A stretch of 64,000 nucleotides of DNA from Bacillota bacterium (lineage in GTDB: Bacteria; Bacillota; Clostridia; Lachnospirales; Lachnospiraceae). Positions 26,357 through 35,369 of this stretch are shown piece after piece. Where the stretch lies: NCBI GenBank assembly GCA_023437365.1, contig JAEZGK010000077.1, forward strand, positions 103,344 through 167,343. The letters run 5' to 3'. The number at the start of each line of letters is the position of its first letter. Positions within the stretch are counted from its first letter, which is position 1. A model generated the notes under the pieces. It had not been told where the DNA came from and ran no database searches. It saw only the letters and a list, made by a program, of their open reading frames with translations. The position numbers and the translations under genes were made by a program.

Positions 26357-27790
26357 ATGATGAAATTTTTGCAAAGATTGGGTAAATCCTTAATGCTCCC
26401 GGTAGCAACCTTGCCGGTTGCCGGTATTATGATGGGTATTGGATATTGGATTGACCCGAGTGGTTGGGGAGCTAACAATGTAATTGCAGCATTCTTGATT
26501 ACAGCGGGTGGCGCAATCTTAAATCACATGGCCATTCTGTTTGCAATTGGTGTATCCATCGGTATGTCAGATGACAATGATGGTACGGCAGCAGTTGCAG
26601 GTCTTGTGTCCTGGTTAATGTTCACTACCTTATTATCCAGTGCTTCAGTCGCGATGTTTACCGGAGCAGAGGCTGATATGGCTTTCGGTAAGATTGAGAA
26701 TGTATTTGTCGGAATTCTTGCCGGTTTGATTGGCGCTAACTGCTATAACCGTTTCAAGAATACCAAGCTTCCGGATGCACTGGCTTTCTTCAGTGGAAAG
26801 CGCTGTGTAGCTATTGTTACTGCAGGTGTTACCATTGTAGCCAGTCTTATCCTTTACTTAATATGGCCCGTTCTGTATGGTGCTCTTGTTGCTTTTGGTA
26901 AGGCAATCATCAGCACCGGTGCAATCGGTGCAGGTATTTATGGTTTTTCGAACCGACTCTTAATCCCTACAGGTCTGCACCATGCATTGAATAATGTATT
27001 CTGGTTCGATCTGGCAGGCATTAATGACTTAAGCAACTTCTGGTCAGGTAAAGGAACCTTGGGTGAGACCGGTATGTATATGTCCGGCTTCTTCCCGGTA
27101 ATGATGTTCGGTCTTCCCGGTGCAGCACTCGCAATGTATCATACTGCGAAAACCAAGAGAAAGAAGATAGCAGCCGGTTTGTTAATGTCAGCAGCACTTT
27201 GTTCCTTCTTAACAGGTGTTACCGAGCCCCTGGAATTCTCCTTTATGTTCCTGGCTCCCGCATTATACCTTGTTCATGCATTATTGACAGGTATTTCCTG
27301 CTTTATTGTAGCACTGCTTCCGGTCAGAGTAGGTTTTAACTTCAGTGCCGGATTAATCGACTTTATCTTAAGCTTACAGGCTCCGATGGCACAAAATCCT
27401 TGGCTTATTATACCGATTGGTCTGGTATTTTTCGGAATTTATTATGTTATATTCCGTGTATTGATTACTGTCTTCAACTTCAAGACCGTAGGCCGAGAGG
27501 ATGAAGAGGACAATGAGGAGGAACTGAAAGCGGTCCTTTCCAATAATGATTTCACTGCAGTAGCAAAGCTGATTCTGGAAGGACTTGGAGGAAAGGCTAA
27601 TGTTGTGAACTGTGATAACTGCATTACCAGACTTCGTGTTGAAATTAAGGATTATACCGCGGTTGATGAGAAGAAGATCAAATCGGCAGGTGTTGCAGGT
27701 GTAATTCGCCCCAGCAAGACCAGTGTTCAGATTGTCGTAGGTACTCAGGTACAATTTGTCGCGGATGAGGTAAAGAAGCTGCTGCAATAG
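26357..27790 (+). CDS. PTS EIICB transporter, glucose/N-acetylglucosamine type
   Basis: 477 aa. The membrane EIIC domain (about residues 1-370) has ten or so hydrophobic segments, the LMLPVATLPVAGI start, PTGLHHALNNVFWF, and TGVTEPLEFSFMF, the sugar-binding motif of the glucose superfamily. A linker rich in Asp/Glu leads to the EIIB domain with the phosphorylated Cys422 in NCDNCITRLRVEI. No EIIA domain is attached; the separate crr gene supplies it. The sequence around WFDLAGINDLSNFWSGK looks closer to N-acetylglucosamine carriers than to PtsG, but substrate is not certain. AAGGAGGAG precedes the ATG-ATG start. Confidence 0.92.
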   Translation: MMKFLQRLGKSLMLPVATLPVAGIMMGIGYWIDPSGWGANNVIAAFLITAGGAILNHMAILFAIGVSIGMSDDNDGTAAVAGLVSWLMFTTLLSSASVAMFTGAEADMAFGKIENVFVGILAGLIGANCYNRFKNTKLPDALAFFSGKRCVAIVTAGVTIVASLILYLIWPVLYGALVAFGKAIISTGAIGAGIYGFSNRLLIPTGLHHALNNVFWFDLAGINDLSNFWSGKGTLGETGMYMSGFFPVMMFGLPGAALAMYHTAKTKRKKIAAGLLMSAALCSFLTGVTEPLEFSFMFLAPALYLVHALLTGISCFIVALLPVRVGFNFSAGLIDFILSLQAPMAQNPWLIIPIGLVFFGIYYVIFRVLITVFNFKTVGREDEEDNEEELKAVLSNNDFTAVAKLILEGLGGKANVVNCDNCITRLRVEIKDYTAVDEKKIKSAGVAGVIRPSKTSVQIVVGTQVQFVADEVKKLLQ

Positions 27791-27858
27791 GGGCTTTGTA
27801 ATACATAATAATCCGTAGTGTTAAAAAATCATTATCCGTAATTTGTGGGAGTATCATA

Positions 27859-27940
27859 AAGACTGCTGCAAATCATAGACTACTACATTTTGATGGAGAA
27901 ACCCTTCAGAAAGATGTAAGTTGTGATTTGCAGCAGTCTT
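27859..27940. terminator. Foldback hairpin after the PTS operon
   Basis: Perfect 17-bp arms AAGACTGCTGCAAATCA (27859-27875) and TGATTTGCAGCAGTCTT (27924-27940), with a 48-nt insert that has its own weaker pairing (CTACAT/ATGTAAG). It probably ends PTS transcription although the following U-tract is poor. Confidence 0.6.
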
Positions 27941-28014
27941 AATTTGCTGTATAATTATGACAACATAACATTATTAGAAGGTACAGGCTGTACTGTATCG
28001 GATTGGAGTCAACG

Positions 28015-28689
28015 ATGAAGCTTCTTGTTGTAGAAGATGATAAAATCATAGCGCAGGGACTGGAGTATTCTTTGCAGCAGGAGGGCTATACCGTAGTTCT
28101 ATGTTCAGATGTTGCTGCCGGAAAAAAGGCACTTACTAAGGATACCTTTGATTTATGTCTTTTTGATCTGACACTACCGGATGGAAGCGGTTATGAGTTA
28201 TGCAGACTGGCCAGGGAGAAATGGGATATCCCTGTGATTATTCTGACTGCCTGTGATGAGGAGGTGAATGTCGTCATGGGACTCGAGCTGGGAGCGGATG
28301 ATTATATCACAAAGCCCTTCCGGGTTCGAGAGCTGACGGCAAGGATTAAAACAGTTCTTCGCAGATCCCAGAAGGGAAACGTAAGCCAGCACCTTATAGA
28401 GCTTGATCATATCAGAATCAATACACTGGATGCGAAGGTGTATAAAAACGGGCAGGAAATTCTTCTGACTGCCCTGGAGTACAGGCTGTTATTAACCTTT
28501 GCCCAGAATGAGGGGCGGGTGCTCTCCCGTAATCAGCTGTTGGAGGGTATCTGGGATGTGGCAGGAGATTTCGTCAATGATAATACGCTTACGGTTTATA
28601 TCAAACGACTTCGGGATAAGCTGGAGGAGAATCCACAGAATCCTTCTATCATTAAGACAGTCCGTGGTTTGGGATATAAGGCAGGATAG
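28015..28689 (+). CDS. OmpR-family response regulator
   Basis: 224 aa. Receiver domain with acidic Asp8/Asp9 and the phosphoacceptor Asp51 in FDLCLFDLTLPDG, then Lys in YITKPFR, followed by a winged-helix effector domain (LEYRLLLTFAQNEGRVLSRNQLLEGIW, TVRGLGYKAG). The start at 28015 follows TTGGAG; a TTG at 28003 is less suitable. It forms an operon with the histidine kinase 9 nt downstream and, after a mobile-element insertion, with an ABC transporter, the common arrangement of antimicrobial-peptide sensing modules. Confidence 0.95.
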   Translation: MKLLVVEDDKIIAQGLEYSLQQEGYTVVLCSDVAAGKKALTKDTFDLCLFDLTLPDGSGYELCRLAREKWDIPVIILTACDEEVNVVMGLELGADDYITKPFRVRELTARIKTVLRRSQKGNVSQHLIELDHIRINTLDAKVYKNGQEILLTALEYRLLLTFAQNEGRVLSRNQLLEGIWDVAGDFVNDNTLTVYIKRLRDKLEENPQNPSIIKTVRGLGYKAG

Positions 28690-28698
28690 GAGGTTTAT

Positions 28699-29700
28699 AT
28701 GCTTCGTAACAGGGGATTTCGGCAGATGCTGATTATTATGGTCGGATTGGCAATGGTTGGGAGTACGGTAGCGTTTATTCTGCTTCCGGCAGCAGGTTTT
28801 CTGATGATAATCCTAAGTCTGTTGCTTATTATGACGGCTGCTTTATTTACCCGGAACAGATATCGAGACATCGGCCAGCTGTCCGACTATCTTCGCAAAA
28901 TCTACAGCGGAGACTATTCGTTGGATCTGCGTGATAACCGGGAAGGAGAGCTCAGTATACTCAAAAATGAGATTTATAAGGTTACTTTGATTCTATCCAG
29001 TCAGACGCAGCTATTAAAAAATGAGAAGAAGGCGCTGGCAGATGCCATATCGGATATTTCGCATCAGTTAAAGACACCTCTGACATCCATGTCGGTGATG
29101 GCAGAGCTTCTGCAGAGTGAGAAGCTGGAGCCGGAGAAGAGAAGGGAATTTTCCAGGAATCTTGAGTCTCAGCTATCCAGAATGGAATGGCTGCTGTCTT
29201 CTCTATTAAAACTGGCAAGAATGGATGCCGGTACGCTTCAGTTCAAGCAGGAGGAGATTATGGTTAAGAAGCTGCTTTGGAAAGTCACAAAGCCTTTGCT
29301 TATTCCGATGGAGCTGAAGGAACAGACTCTGCTGGTGGAGGGGGAGACTGAAGCTTCTTTTCGGGGGGATAATGACTGGACCTGTGAGGCATTAATTAAT
29401 ATCCTCAAAAACTGTATCGAGCATACGGGGGTTGGAGGTACGATCAGAATTAATTACTCGCAAAATCCTATTTATACGGAGATTATTATCGCAGATAACG
29501 GCAGCGGGATAGACAAGGAGGATCTGCCGTTTCTCTTTCAACGCTTTTATAAAGGCAAAAACGCATCTTCGGACAGTGTAGGGATCGGTCTTGCGATGGC
29601 ACAGGGCATCATCGCCGGTCAGAATGGGGATATCAGTGTTACTAGTAAGAAAGGTGAGGGTACGAGCTTTAGCATAAAGTTCTATCAACAGGTCTCTTAA
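28699..29700 (+). CDS. Sensor histidine kinase, intramembrane-sensing type
   Basis: 333 aa. Two membrane helices (about residues 9-27 and 31-49) are joined by only a few residues, so there is essentially no extracellular sensor. His122 in ISDISHQLKTPLTSM is the phosphorylated residue; the ATPase domain shows NILKNCIEHT, IADNGSGIDKEDLPFLFQRFYKG and GIGLAMAQGI. Kinases of this build (BceS/VraS-like in topology) are generally told about antibiotics by a partner ABC transporter, and one lies downstream. AGGAGG precedes the ATG. Confidence 0.93.
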   Translation: MLRNRGFRQMLIIMVGLAMVGSTVAFILLPAAGFLMIILSLLLIMTAALFTRNRYRDIGQLSDYLRKIYSGDYSLDLRDNREGELSILKNEIYKVTLILSSQTQLLKNEKKALADAISDISHQLKTPLTSMSVMAELLQSEKLEPEKRREFSRNLESQLSRMEWLLSSLLKLARMDAGTLQFKQEEIMVKKLLWKVTKPLLIPMELKEQTLLVEGETEASFRGDNDWTCEALINILKNCIEHTGVGGTIRINYSQNPIYTEIIIADNGSGIDKEDLPFLFQRFYKGKNASSDSVGIGLAMAQGIIAGQNGDISVTSKKGEGTSFSIKFYQQVS

Positions 29701-29780
29701 TGAATAATTTGAGACACAAGTTTTGTGACAAAACTGTAATTTTACAGTCATGGGAAAGTAATATGCACAGGTTAAATTTA

Positions 29781-29916
29781 TAGTATGGATAAAGTATCAA
29801 AAGCACCGTAGGTGCTTTACGGATACGTGTCCTTGCTATGCAAGCTCGCTTGTAATAGCAAGGATATGTATCCGTAAAATGTGCGAAGCACCTTTTGACA
29901 CTTTAATCTAGTATGG
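29781..29916. mobile_element. MITE-like insertion with 8-bp target duplication
   Basis: Direct repeats TAGTATGG at 29781-29788 and 29909-29916 flank a 120-bp palindromic body. Its termini are related inverted repeats (TAAAGTATCAAAAG on the left, the complement of CTTTTGACACTTTA on the right), followed inward by GTGCTT, ACGGATAC and TCCTTGCTAT arms, giving an almost complete hairpin. No open reading frame is present. It separates the kinase gene from the ABC genes. Confidence 0.75.
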
Positions 29917-29948
29917 CTTAGAAAGCCAACTATAGCAGGAGGTCTGTC

Positions 29949-30632
29949 ATGGAAATATTAAGAGTAGAGCATCTGTCTAAACAATATGGGACAGGAGAAA
30001 CTGCCGTAAAGGCAATTGATGATATTAATTTTACGATTAACAAAGGAGAATTTGTAGCAATCATCGGTCCTTCGGGATCCGGAAAATCCACGCTGCTACA
30101 CCTTCTGGGAGGGGTCGACCGTCCTACCTCGGGTAGGGTTTATGTAGATTCTGCTGATATCTATAGCTTGAATGAGACTCAGCTTGCCATCTTCCGGCGT
30201 CGCCAGATCGGTTTGGTCTATCAATTTTATAATCTGATTCCTGTACTTACGGTGGAGGAGAATATTATGCTGCCCTTGCTTCTGGATGAGCAAAGGGTTG
30301 ACCAGAAGCAGTTCGCAGGGATCGTAAAGTCACTAAATCTGGAAAATCGTCTGAAGCATTTGCCAAACCAGCTGTCCGGCGGCCAACAACAGAGAGTTTC
30401 GATCGGAAGGGCACTGATTAATAATCCGGCCATTATGCTGGCGGATGAGCCGACCGGTAACTTAGACAGCAAGAACAGCGGTGAAATCATTGAATTACTT
30501 AAAATGTTTAATAAGACCTATCAGCAGACGCTGCTGGTGATTACCCATGATGAGAGGATTGCCCTTCAGGCGGATCGTATCATAGCGATTGAGGATGGTC
30601 ATATCACCCGGAATGAGGTGATCCGTCCATGA
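29949..30632 (+). CDS. ABC transporter ATPase, MacB/BceA/LolD type
   Basis: 227 aa with Walker A GPSGSGKSTLLHLLGG, Q-loop VYQFYNLIP, signature LSGGQQQRVSIGRAL, Walker B IMLADEPTGNLD and switch His in LVITHDERIA. This is the MacB/BceA subfamily, which works with FtsX-type permeases by mechanotransmission rather than ordinary transport. Its stop overlaps the permease start as ATGA. AGGAGG upstream. Together with the preceding two-component system it looks like a peptide-antibiotic resistance or detoxification unit. Confidence 0.94.
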   Translation: MEILRVEHLSKQYGTGETAVKAIDDINFTINKGEFVAIIGPSGSGKSTLLHLLGGVDRPTSGRVYVDSADIYSLNETQLAIFRRRQIGLVYQFYNLIPVLTVEENIMLPLLLDEQRVDQKQFAGIVKSLNLENRLKHLPNQLSGGQQQRVSIGRALINNPAIMLADEPTGNLDSKNSGEIIELLKMFNKTYQQTLLVITHDERIALQADRIIAIEDGHITRNEVIRP

Positions 30633-33238
30633 ACATAGTCAATAAATTGACTCTTCGCCAGCTGATGCTGAATAAGAAGCGTACCCTTGTCACAATCATA
30701 GGGACGATTATTTCCGCAGCAATGATTACAGCGGTGGCTGTTCTTGCGTTATCCTTTGTGGACCTGATGCAGCGGGGAGAGATAAAGAGAAACGGGGAAT
30801 GGCATACAAAATATATCGGTATCAATATGAGTCAGCTGCAAACGCTTCAGAAGGATGAGGAGGTTAAAACTATTATTCTAAGCAAGGAATTAGGCTATAG
30901 CCTTCTTCCCGGTAGTCAGAATAAGAATAAACCATATTTCTACCTGAAGGAGTTAAGCAGAGAAGGCTTTGAGCATTTCCCGATTGAGCTTACACAGGGC
31001 AGATTGCCTGAGAAGCCGGACGAATTGGTGGTCGCTGAAGCAGTTCTCACGAATGGAAAGGTGAAGTATCTGCTCGGTAACCGGGTAACCCTGACGATTG
31101 GTAAAAGAATGGGAGCTCTTCAGGGCCAGGAAGAGCAGGAGTTGTATCAGAGCACCTCACTTTTATGGGAGGATGGAAAGCTGCAAGAACACCTGACAGG
31201 AGATACCGACAGGAGCTATACCATTGTCGGTTTTATCAAAACTCCTCCCGATGAATATACGTGGGCACCGGGCTATACTGCGTTGACCTTTCTGGATGAA
31301 CAATCTGCAGCCGGAGAGGGGACCTTTGATGCATCTGTGATATATAAAAAAGTAACAAATAATCTTTTTGATCACGCTCAGAAGCTTCTGCCGGAGAGTA
31401 GTATCGAGTTTAATTCTATGCTTCTGAGATATTATGGAGTAGTTAAGGATGATCAGGTCCGTAATATGCTTTACATTCTTTCGGGCATCATCATCTGCAT
31501 CATAATGATCGGGTCAATTTCCTTGATTTATAATGCCTTTGCCATATCCGTATCAGAGCGCTCGAGATATCTGGGGATGCTGTCCAGCGTCGGAGCGACG
31601 AAGAGACAGAAGAGAAATTCGGTCTTCTTTGAAGGAGCCGTCATAGGTGCAATTAGTATCCCGCTGGGAATCGCAGCCGGATATCTTGGACTTGGGATTA
31701 CCTATCTATGCATCAATCCAATTGTAAAAAATGCTATGTATGTAGAGGTGGGCCTTCGGATAAAAATATATCCAATTACTATATTCATTGCTGTGGTGGT
31801 TTCCGGTTTGACTATCTTGATTTCTACTTATATTCCTGCACGACGGGCTTCCAATATTTCCGCCATAGACGCCATTCGTCAATCTACAGATATCAGAATC
31901 AGGAGGAGACAGGTGCATACCTTAAAGATTACTCGTAAAATCTTTGGTATGGAGGGAGATCTTGGACTTAAAAATCTGAAAAGAAATCATAAGAGATATC
32001 AAGCTACGGTATTTTCTCTAATCATTAGTATGATGCTGTTCCTGGTAGTGACGGACTTTACCGATAGTGTGAAGAAATCTCTGATTATGACCCAGGATGG
32101 GATTAACTTCGACGTATATACCATCCTTAGTGCAGATAATGACCAAGATAAAGAAAGCCTTCTAGGACAGCTTACATCACTTATAAATGTCACAGAGTAT
32201 TCGAGGATTGACAGCTTGAGCGCTTCGACCTGGATTGAGGAGTCCGATATTGCGGATTTTCTAAAGGATAATAGCAAGGAATTTGTAAAGGATGGAACGT
32301 ATCCCTATGCGGTCCATGTGAATATTCTGGAAGAAAAAGCGATGCGTAGCTATGCTGACGAGGTGGGAGCAGATTATACGGCTTTGACAGATACCTTAGA
32401 CCCTACCGTTATCCTGATCGATGGCATCACCTATAAGGATGAAGTCACAGATCAATACGTTAATTCGAAGGCTCTCAAGACGAAAAAAGGGAGAAGCCTG
32501 ACTATGAAGCTTGGAGACACTGGAGCGGATCATCGGGAAGACTTGGGTTCCGTAAAGATTGGGCTGCTGACAGATAAGCTCCCTATGGGAATCCATACGA
32601 CAGGAAGGGAAGCAGAGGTGAACATTATAATCTCCAGGCAGACTGCAGATGCACTCCTGCAGGGGAAGGAAAAAGAGGCCTCTTCTTGGACTAGTACCTA
32701 TGTATTCTATAACAGTAAACAGCCGATGAAGCTGCAGGAAGAACTGGAGGTTGTCCAGAATACCGTAGGAGTGGATAAGCTGTATATCAGGAATCTGTAT
32801 ACCTTCCGCCAGAATGAGAAGCAAATGGGGCTTATGGTTAGCGTGTTTACGTATGCCTTTTTGATCCTGATTACTGCGATCTGCGTAGCTAATATCATCA
32901 ATACCATATCCACGAGTATAGCTTTACGAAAGAGAGAATTTGCTATGCTGAAATCCGTCGGGATTACTCCAAAGGGTTTTAATAAGATGTTGAATTATGA
33001 AAGTGTTTTTTACGGTATAAAAGCCTTATGCTATGGGCTGCCTGTCAGCATAGCCATGATGTATATGACGCATCAGGCTCTGATGATCAGCTTCCGTTTT
33101 CCTTTTGAGCTTCCGATAAAGAGTATACTGACGGTAGTGATTTCGGTATTTGTAATTGTTGGCACAGCGATGCTTTATTCAAGCTCCAAGGTGAAGAAAG
33201 AGAATATTATCGATGCCCTGAAGCAGGAAATTATTTAG
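30629..33238 (+). CDS. FtsX-domain ABC permease (MacB/Bce-like)
   Basis: 869 aa. One membrane helix near residues 17-42 is followed by a large extracytoplasmic region, an FtsX domain of three helices (about 280-410, ending in PARRASNISAIDAIRQ), a further helix near 455-475, a second extracytoplasmic region (about 480-720), and a final FtsX domain (about 730-865). Two FtsX modules in one chain is the pattern of permeases partnered with a homodimeric ATPase. It overlaps the ATPase gene by 4 nt. The substrate is probably an antimicrobial peptide or lipid-linked compound, judged only from context. Confidence 0.9.
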   Translation: MNIVNKLTLRQLMLNKKRTLVTIIGTIISAAMITAVAVLALSFVDLMQRGEIKRNGEWHTKYIGINMSQLQTLQKDEEVKTIILSKELGYSLLPGSQNKNKPYFYLKELSREGFEHFPIELTQGRLPEKPDELVVAEAVLTNGKVKYLLGNRVTLTIGKRMGALQGQEEQELYQSTSLLWEDGKLQEHLTGDTDRSYTIVGFIKTPPDEYTWAPGYTALTFLDEQSAAGEGTFDASVIYKKVTNNLFDHAQKLLPESSIEFNSMLLRYYGVVKDDQVRNMLYILSGIIICIIMIGSISLIYNAFAISVSERSRYLGMLSSVGATKRQKRNSVFFEGAVIGAISIPLGIAAGYLGLGITYLCINPIVKNAMYVEVGLRIKIYPITIFIAVVVSGLTILISTYIPARRASNISAIDAIRQSTDIRIRRRQVHTLKITRKIFGMEGDLGLKNLKRNHKRYQATVFSLIISMMLFLVVTDFTDSVKKSLIMTQDGINFDVYTILSADNDQDKESLLGQLTSLINVTEYSRIDSLSASTWIEESDIADFLKDNSKEFVKDGTYPYAVHVNILEEKAMRSYADEVGADYTALTDTLDPTVILIDGITYKDEVTDQYVNSKALKTKKGRSLTMKLGDTGADHREDLGSVKIGLLTDKLPMGIHTTGREAEVNIIISRQTADALLQGKEKEASSWTSTYVFYNSKQPMKLQEELEVVQNTVGVDKLYIRNLYTFRQNEKQMGLMVSVFTYAFLILITAICVANIINTISTSIALRKREFAMLKSVGITPKGFNKMLNYESVFYGIKALCYGLPVSIAMMYMTHQALMISFRFPFELPIKSILTVVISVFVIVGTAMLYSSSKVKKENIIDALKQEII

Positions 33239-33424
33239 TAGAAGCCTAACCCTCTCATCCATATAGTTCAGCTATTGTGTTAATCTACATTGAGTTTTAC
33301 TACGAATTAACATAATGTTGCTTGCATCTGCCTGATTTTTCAGCTATGATATAAATTGCAAGCTTGCTTGCAGATACCTAGATAACTTACTTGTGAAAAC
33401 ATGGTTGGAGGAGAGGATAAGACA

Positions 33425-33904
33425 ATGCTTCAGGATGAATATATCAACTTTACGATTGAAAAACAAAAACATATAGCTCTGATTGCTCATGATAGTAAGA
33501 AGAAAGCGCTGGTGGAATGGGTTGAGGCGAATAAGGATATCTTAAAGAACCATTTTCTGTGCGGTACGGGAACGACTGCAAGAATGATCGCGGATAGGAC
33601 AGAGCTGCCGGTAAAGGCGTATAACAGCGGTCCCCTAGGCGGAGATCAGCAGATTGGATCAAGAATTGTGGAAGGTAATATTGATTTTGTCATCTTCTTC
33701 TGGGACCCGTTGGAGTCTCAGCCCCATGATCCCGATGTGAAGGCACTCCTTCGTATCTGTGCAGTTTATGATATTCCGGTAGCGAATAATAAGGCGACTG
33801 CGGATTTTATGATTACCTCCAAATACATGAACGAGGAATATGAGAGACAGGTGCTCAATTACAATACCATCATCCAGAACCGAATTAAGGAATTAAGTAA
33901 ATAA
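33425..33904 (+). CDS. mgsA: Methylglyoxal synthase
   Basis: 159 aa. Converts dihydroxyacetone phosphate to methylglyoxal and phosphate, bypassing lower glycolysis when phosphate is limiting. Visible: IALIAHDSKK at the N-terminus, the phosphate-binding GTGTTARMI, the catalytic Asp in SGPLGGDQQIG, and the His in ESQPHDPDVKALLR. The start at 33425 has GGAGGAGAGGA upstream; an ATG 24 nt earlier lacks a site. It stands alone with its own terminator. Just upstream, TGCAAGC/GCTTGCA and TGTTAAT/ATTAACA inverted repeats may be regulatory. Confidence 0.96.
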   Translation: MLQDEYINFTIEKQKHIALIAHDSKKKALVEWVEANKDILKNHFLCGTGTTARMIADRTELPVKAYNSGPLGGDQQIGSRIVEGNIDFVIFFWDPLESQPHDPDVKALLRICAVYDIPVANNKATADFMITSKYMNEEYERQVLNYNTIIQNRIKELSK

Positions 33905-33942
33905 GCAGATCAGGATTAGGATTATTCAAGAATATATAACAG

Positions 33943-33990
33943 GCTCTGTTCGAGACTCCTTAATATCAGTGAGTGAGAACAGAGCTTTTT
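33943..33990 (+). terminator. Terminator after mgsA
   Basis: GCTCTGTTC (33943-33951) pairs with GAACAGAGC (33977-33985), followed by five T residues; GAGACTC/GAGTGAG extends the stem imperfectly. Confidence 0.8.
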
Positions 33991-34176
33991 ATATCATGGG
34001 CAATGCCTGTGAAGCTGGCACTTTCGATGCTCTGCATAGTAGGTAGTGCTGTTCGCCCAAAGTATATCCAGGGAATGCAAGAAAGGATGGTATTTTTACA
34101 GTAATTGGTATATAATCAGGTTAGAAGCGGTACTAAGTTATATGCGCATTGAGTGAATGCGGAAAGGGGTAGAAAT

Positions 34177-34656
34177 ATGAGAAGATTCATTGCCCTAGGC
34201 TGTATCTGTATCATTATTATCCTGATGCTTGACGGTTGCAGCAAAGATAAAGACGTAACTAACTATAATTATACCTACCGCGACGAGAATGATCTCTGGG
34301 AAGCGGAATATAAGCTGGAGGGTTCTATCACCTTCTATACGAACGACAAGGGAGCTCTGGATGTAGAAAATCACTATAAGGATGCTTTGATTGTTGCTTA
34401 TAAGGGAGAGCTTCAGGAGCTACAGGGCATCAGACATGTGAAGATTTCCTATGAAGGCTCTGTTGTGGGCGGAAGTATGGAGAGAGAATATGATGTGAGG
34501 GAACACATAAATTCCAAGGTATTTAAATTGACAGGCGGAGGAAACGGAGCGACACCGCCGGAGGATGCTGTGTTTACGGTAACAATACAAATTGATGACT
34601 GGGAGACACAGACCTTAGAGCTGACAACCGCCAAGCATAAATTCGAAACCTACTGA
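34177..34656 (+). CDS. Lipoprotein of unknown function
   Basis: 159 aa. The ATG at 34177 follows AAAGGGG; a GTG 24 nt upstream is less likely. A basic MRR, a hydrophobic stretch and the lipobox LDGC (Cys near residue 22) mark it as a lipoprotein attached to the outer face of the membrane by Lgt. The mature part is beta-rich and acidic (DLWEAEYKLEGSITFYTNDKG), with no motif I recognise. The next gene, 36 nt downstream, also encodes an exported protein but is frameshifted; the two are probably co-transcribed. Confidence 0.82.
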   Translation: MRRFIALGCICIIIILMLDGCSKDKDVTNYNYTYRDENDLWEAEYKLEGSITFYTNDKGALDVENHYKDALIVAYKGELQELQGIRHVKISYEGSVVGGSMEREYDVREHINSKVFKLTGGGNGATPPEDAVFTVTIQIDDWETQTLELTTAKHKFETY

Positions 34657-34692
34657 TATATATTTTAGATCTGTCATTAAAGGAGAAAATGT

Positions 34693-35227
34693 ATGAGAAA
34701 GCTATTTGGTGTTTTATTCTTAGCTTTGTTAATCATTAATTTTCAGTATATTGAACATTGCGTCAAATAATACGGAAAGCCATAGGGAATATTATGCGCA
34801 GAATAATTCGATGAAGGCTCAGGAGGAGGATGCAGACAGCAAGAAGGAAATCAATGCATCAAGGACTAGTGACGGTGTTCCTGGATATGATACTATGAGT
34901 TCGGATAATCAGAATGATTTGGTATATCGAGAGTATGGTAATGGCCTCAAGCTTTCCAACACTTCAACGCTCACCATACCTCAGCTTGACTTAAGCCTGG
35001 ATGATGATACTGCAGATATTTACGCAATCGATTTAGAGCATAATGAGGTAACTAAGGTATGCAGCTATCAGCCCATGTCAGATGTATCCTATTCACCTAA
35101 ATCCGAAGGTGTTTATATTATAATCGCAAAGATTAGTAACGGTGAGATAGTGGACTTGACTCCTAAGGCAATGATAGAAACAAGCTATACCGGAGAATGC
35201 ACCGATGGTTTCCTGCTCCTGGAATAA
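34693..35227 (+). pseudogene. Secreted protein gene with a frameshift in the signal peptide
   Basis: ATG at 34693 has AAAGGAG seven bases upstream and encodes MRKLFGVLFLALLIINF, a signal peptide, but the frame ends at a TAA at 34765-34767. The remaining 158 codons continue from about 34751 in the next frame (NIASNNTESHREYYAQ onward) to 35227. Removing one T from the TTTT run at 34740-34743 joins both parts into one 177-aa protein with a normal signal peptide (INFSILNIASNN). The mature part is acidic and Ser/Asn-rich, ending in a small beta domain. Sequencing error, inactivation or slipped-strand switching are all possible. Function unknown. Confidence 0.75.
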
Positions 35228-35251
35228 GGAGCTATGGAATAGATTTATATC

Positions 35252-35315
35252 AAAAAGAGGCTAATGCATAATTCTGATGGGTATCAAGGATTAGAATTTG
35301 CATCGGCCTCTTTTT
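35252..35315. terminator. Bidirectional terminator
   Basis: AAAAAGAGGC plus ATGCATAATTCT pairs with AGAATTTGCAT plus GCCTCTTTTT across a 17-nt loop; a T-run follows on each strand. Confidence 0.8.
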
Positions 35316-35323
35316 AGTACATG

Positions 35324-35358
35324 ATTAATGAAAGTCTGCAAGGCAGGCTTTCATTAAT
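35324..35358 (-). terminator. Terminator of the LysR gene
   Basis: ATTAATGAAAGTCTGC and GCAGGCTTTCATTAAT pair almost perfectly with a 3-nt loop, located just downstream of the LysR gene on the minus strand. Confidence 0.65.
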
Positions 35359-35369
35359 ATTTACCGCAG

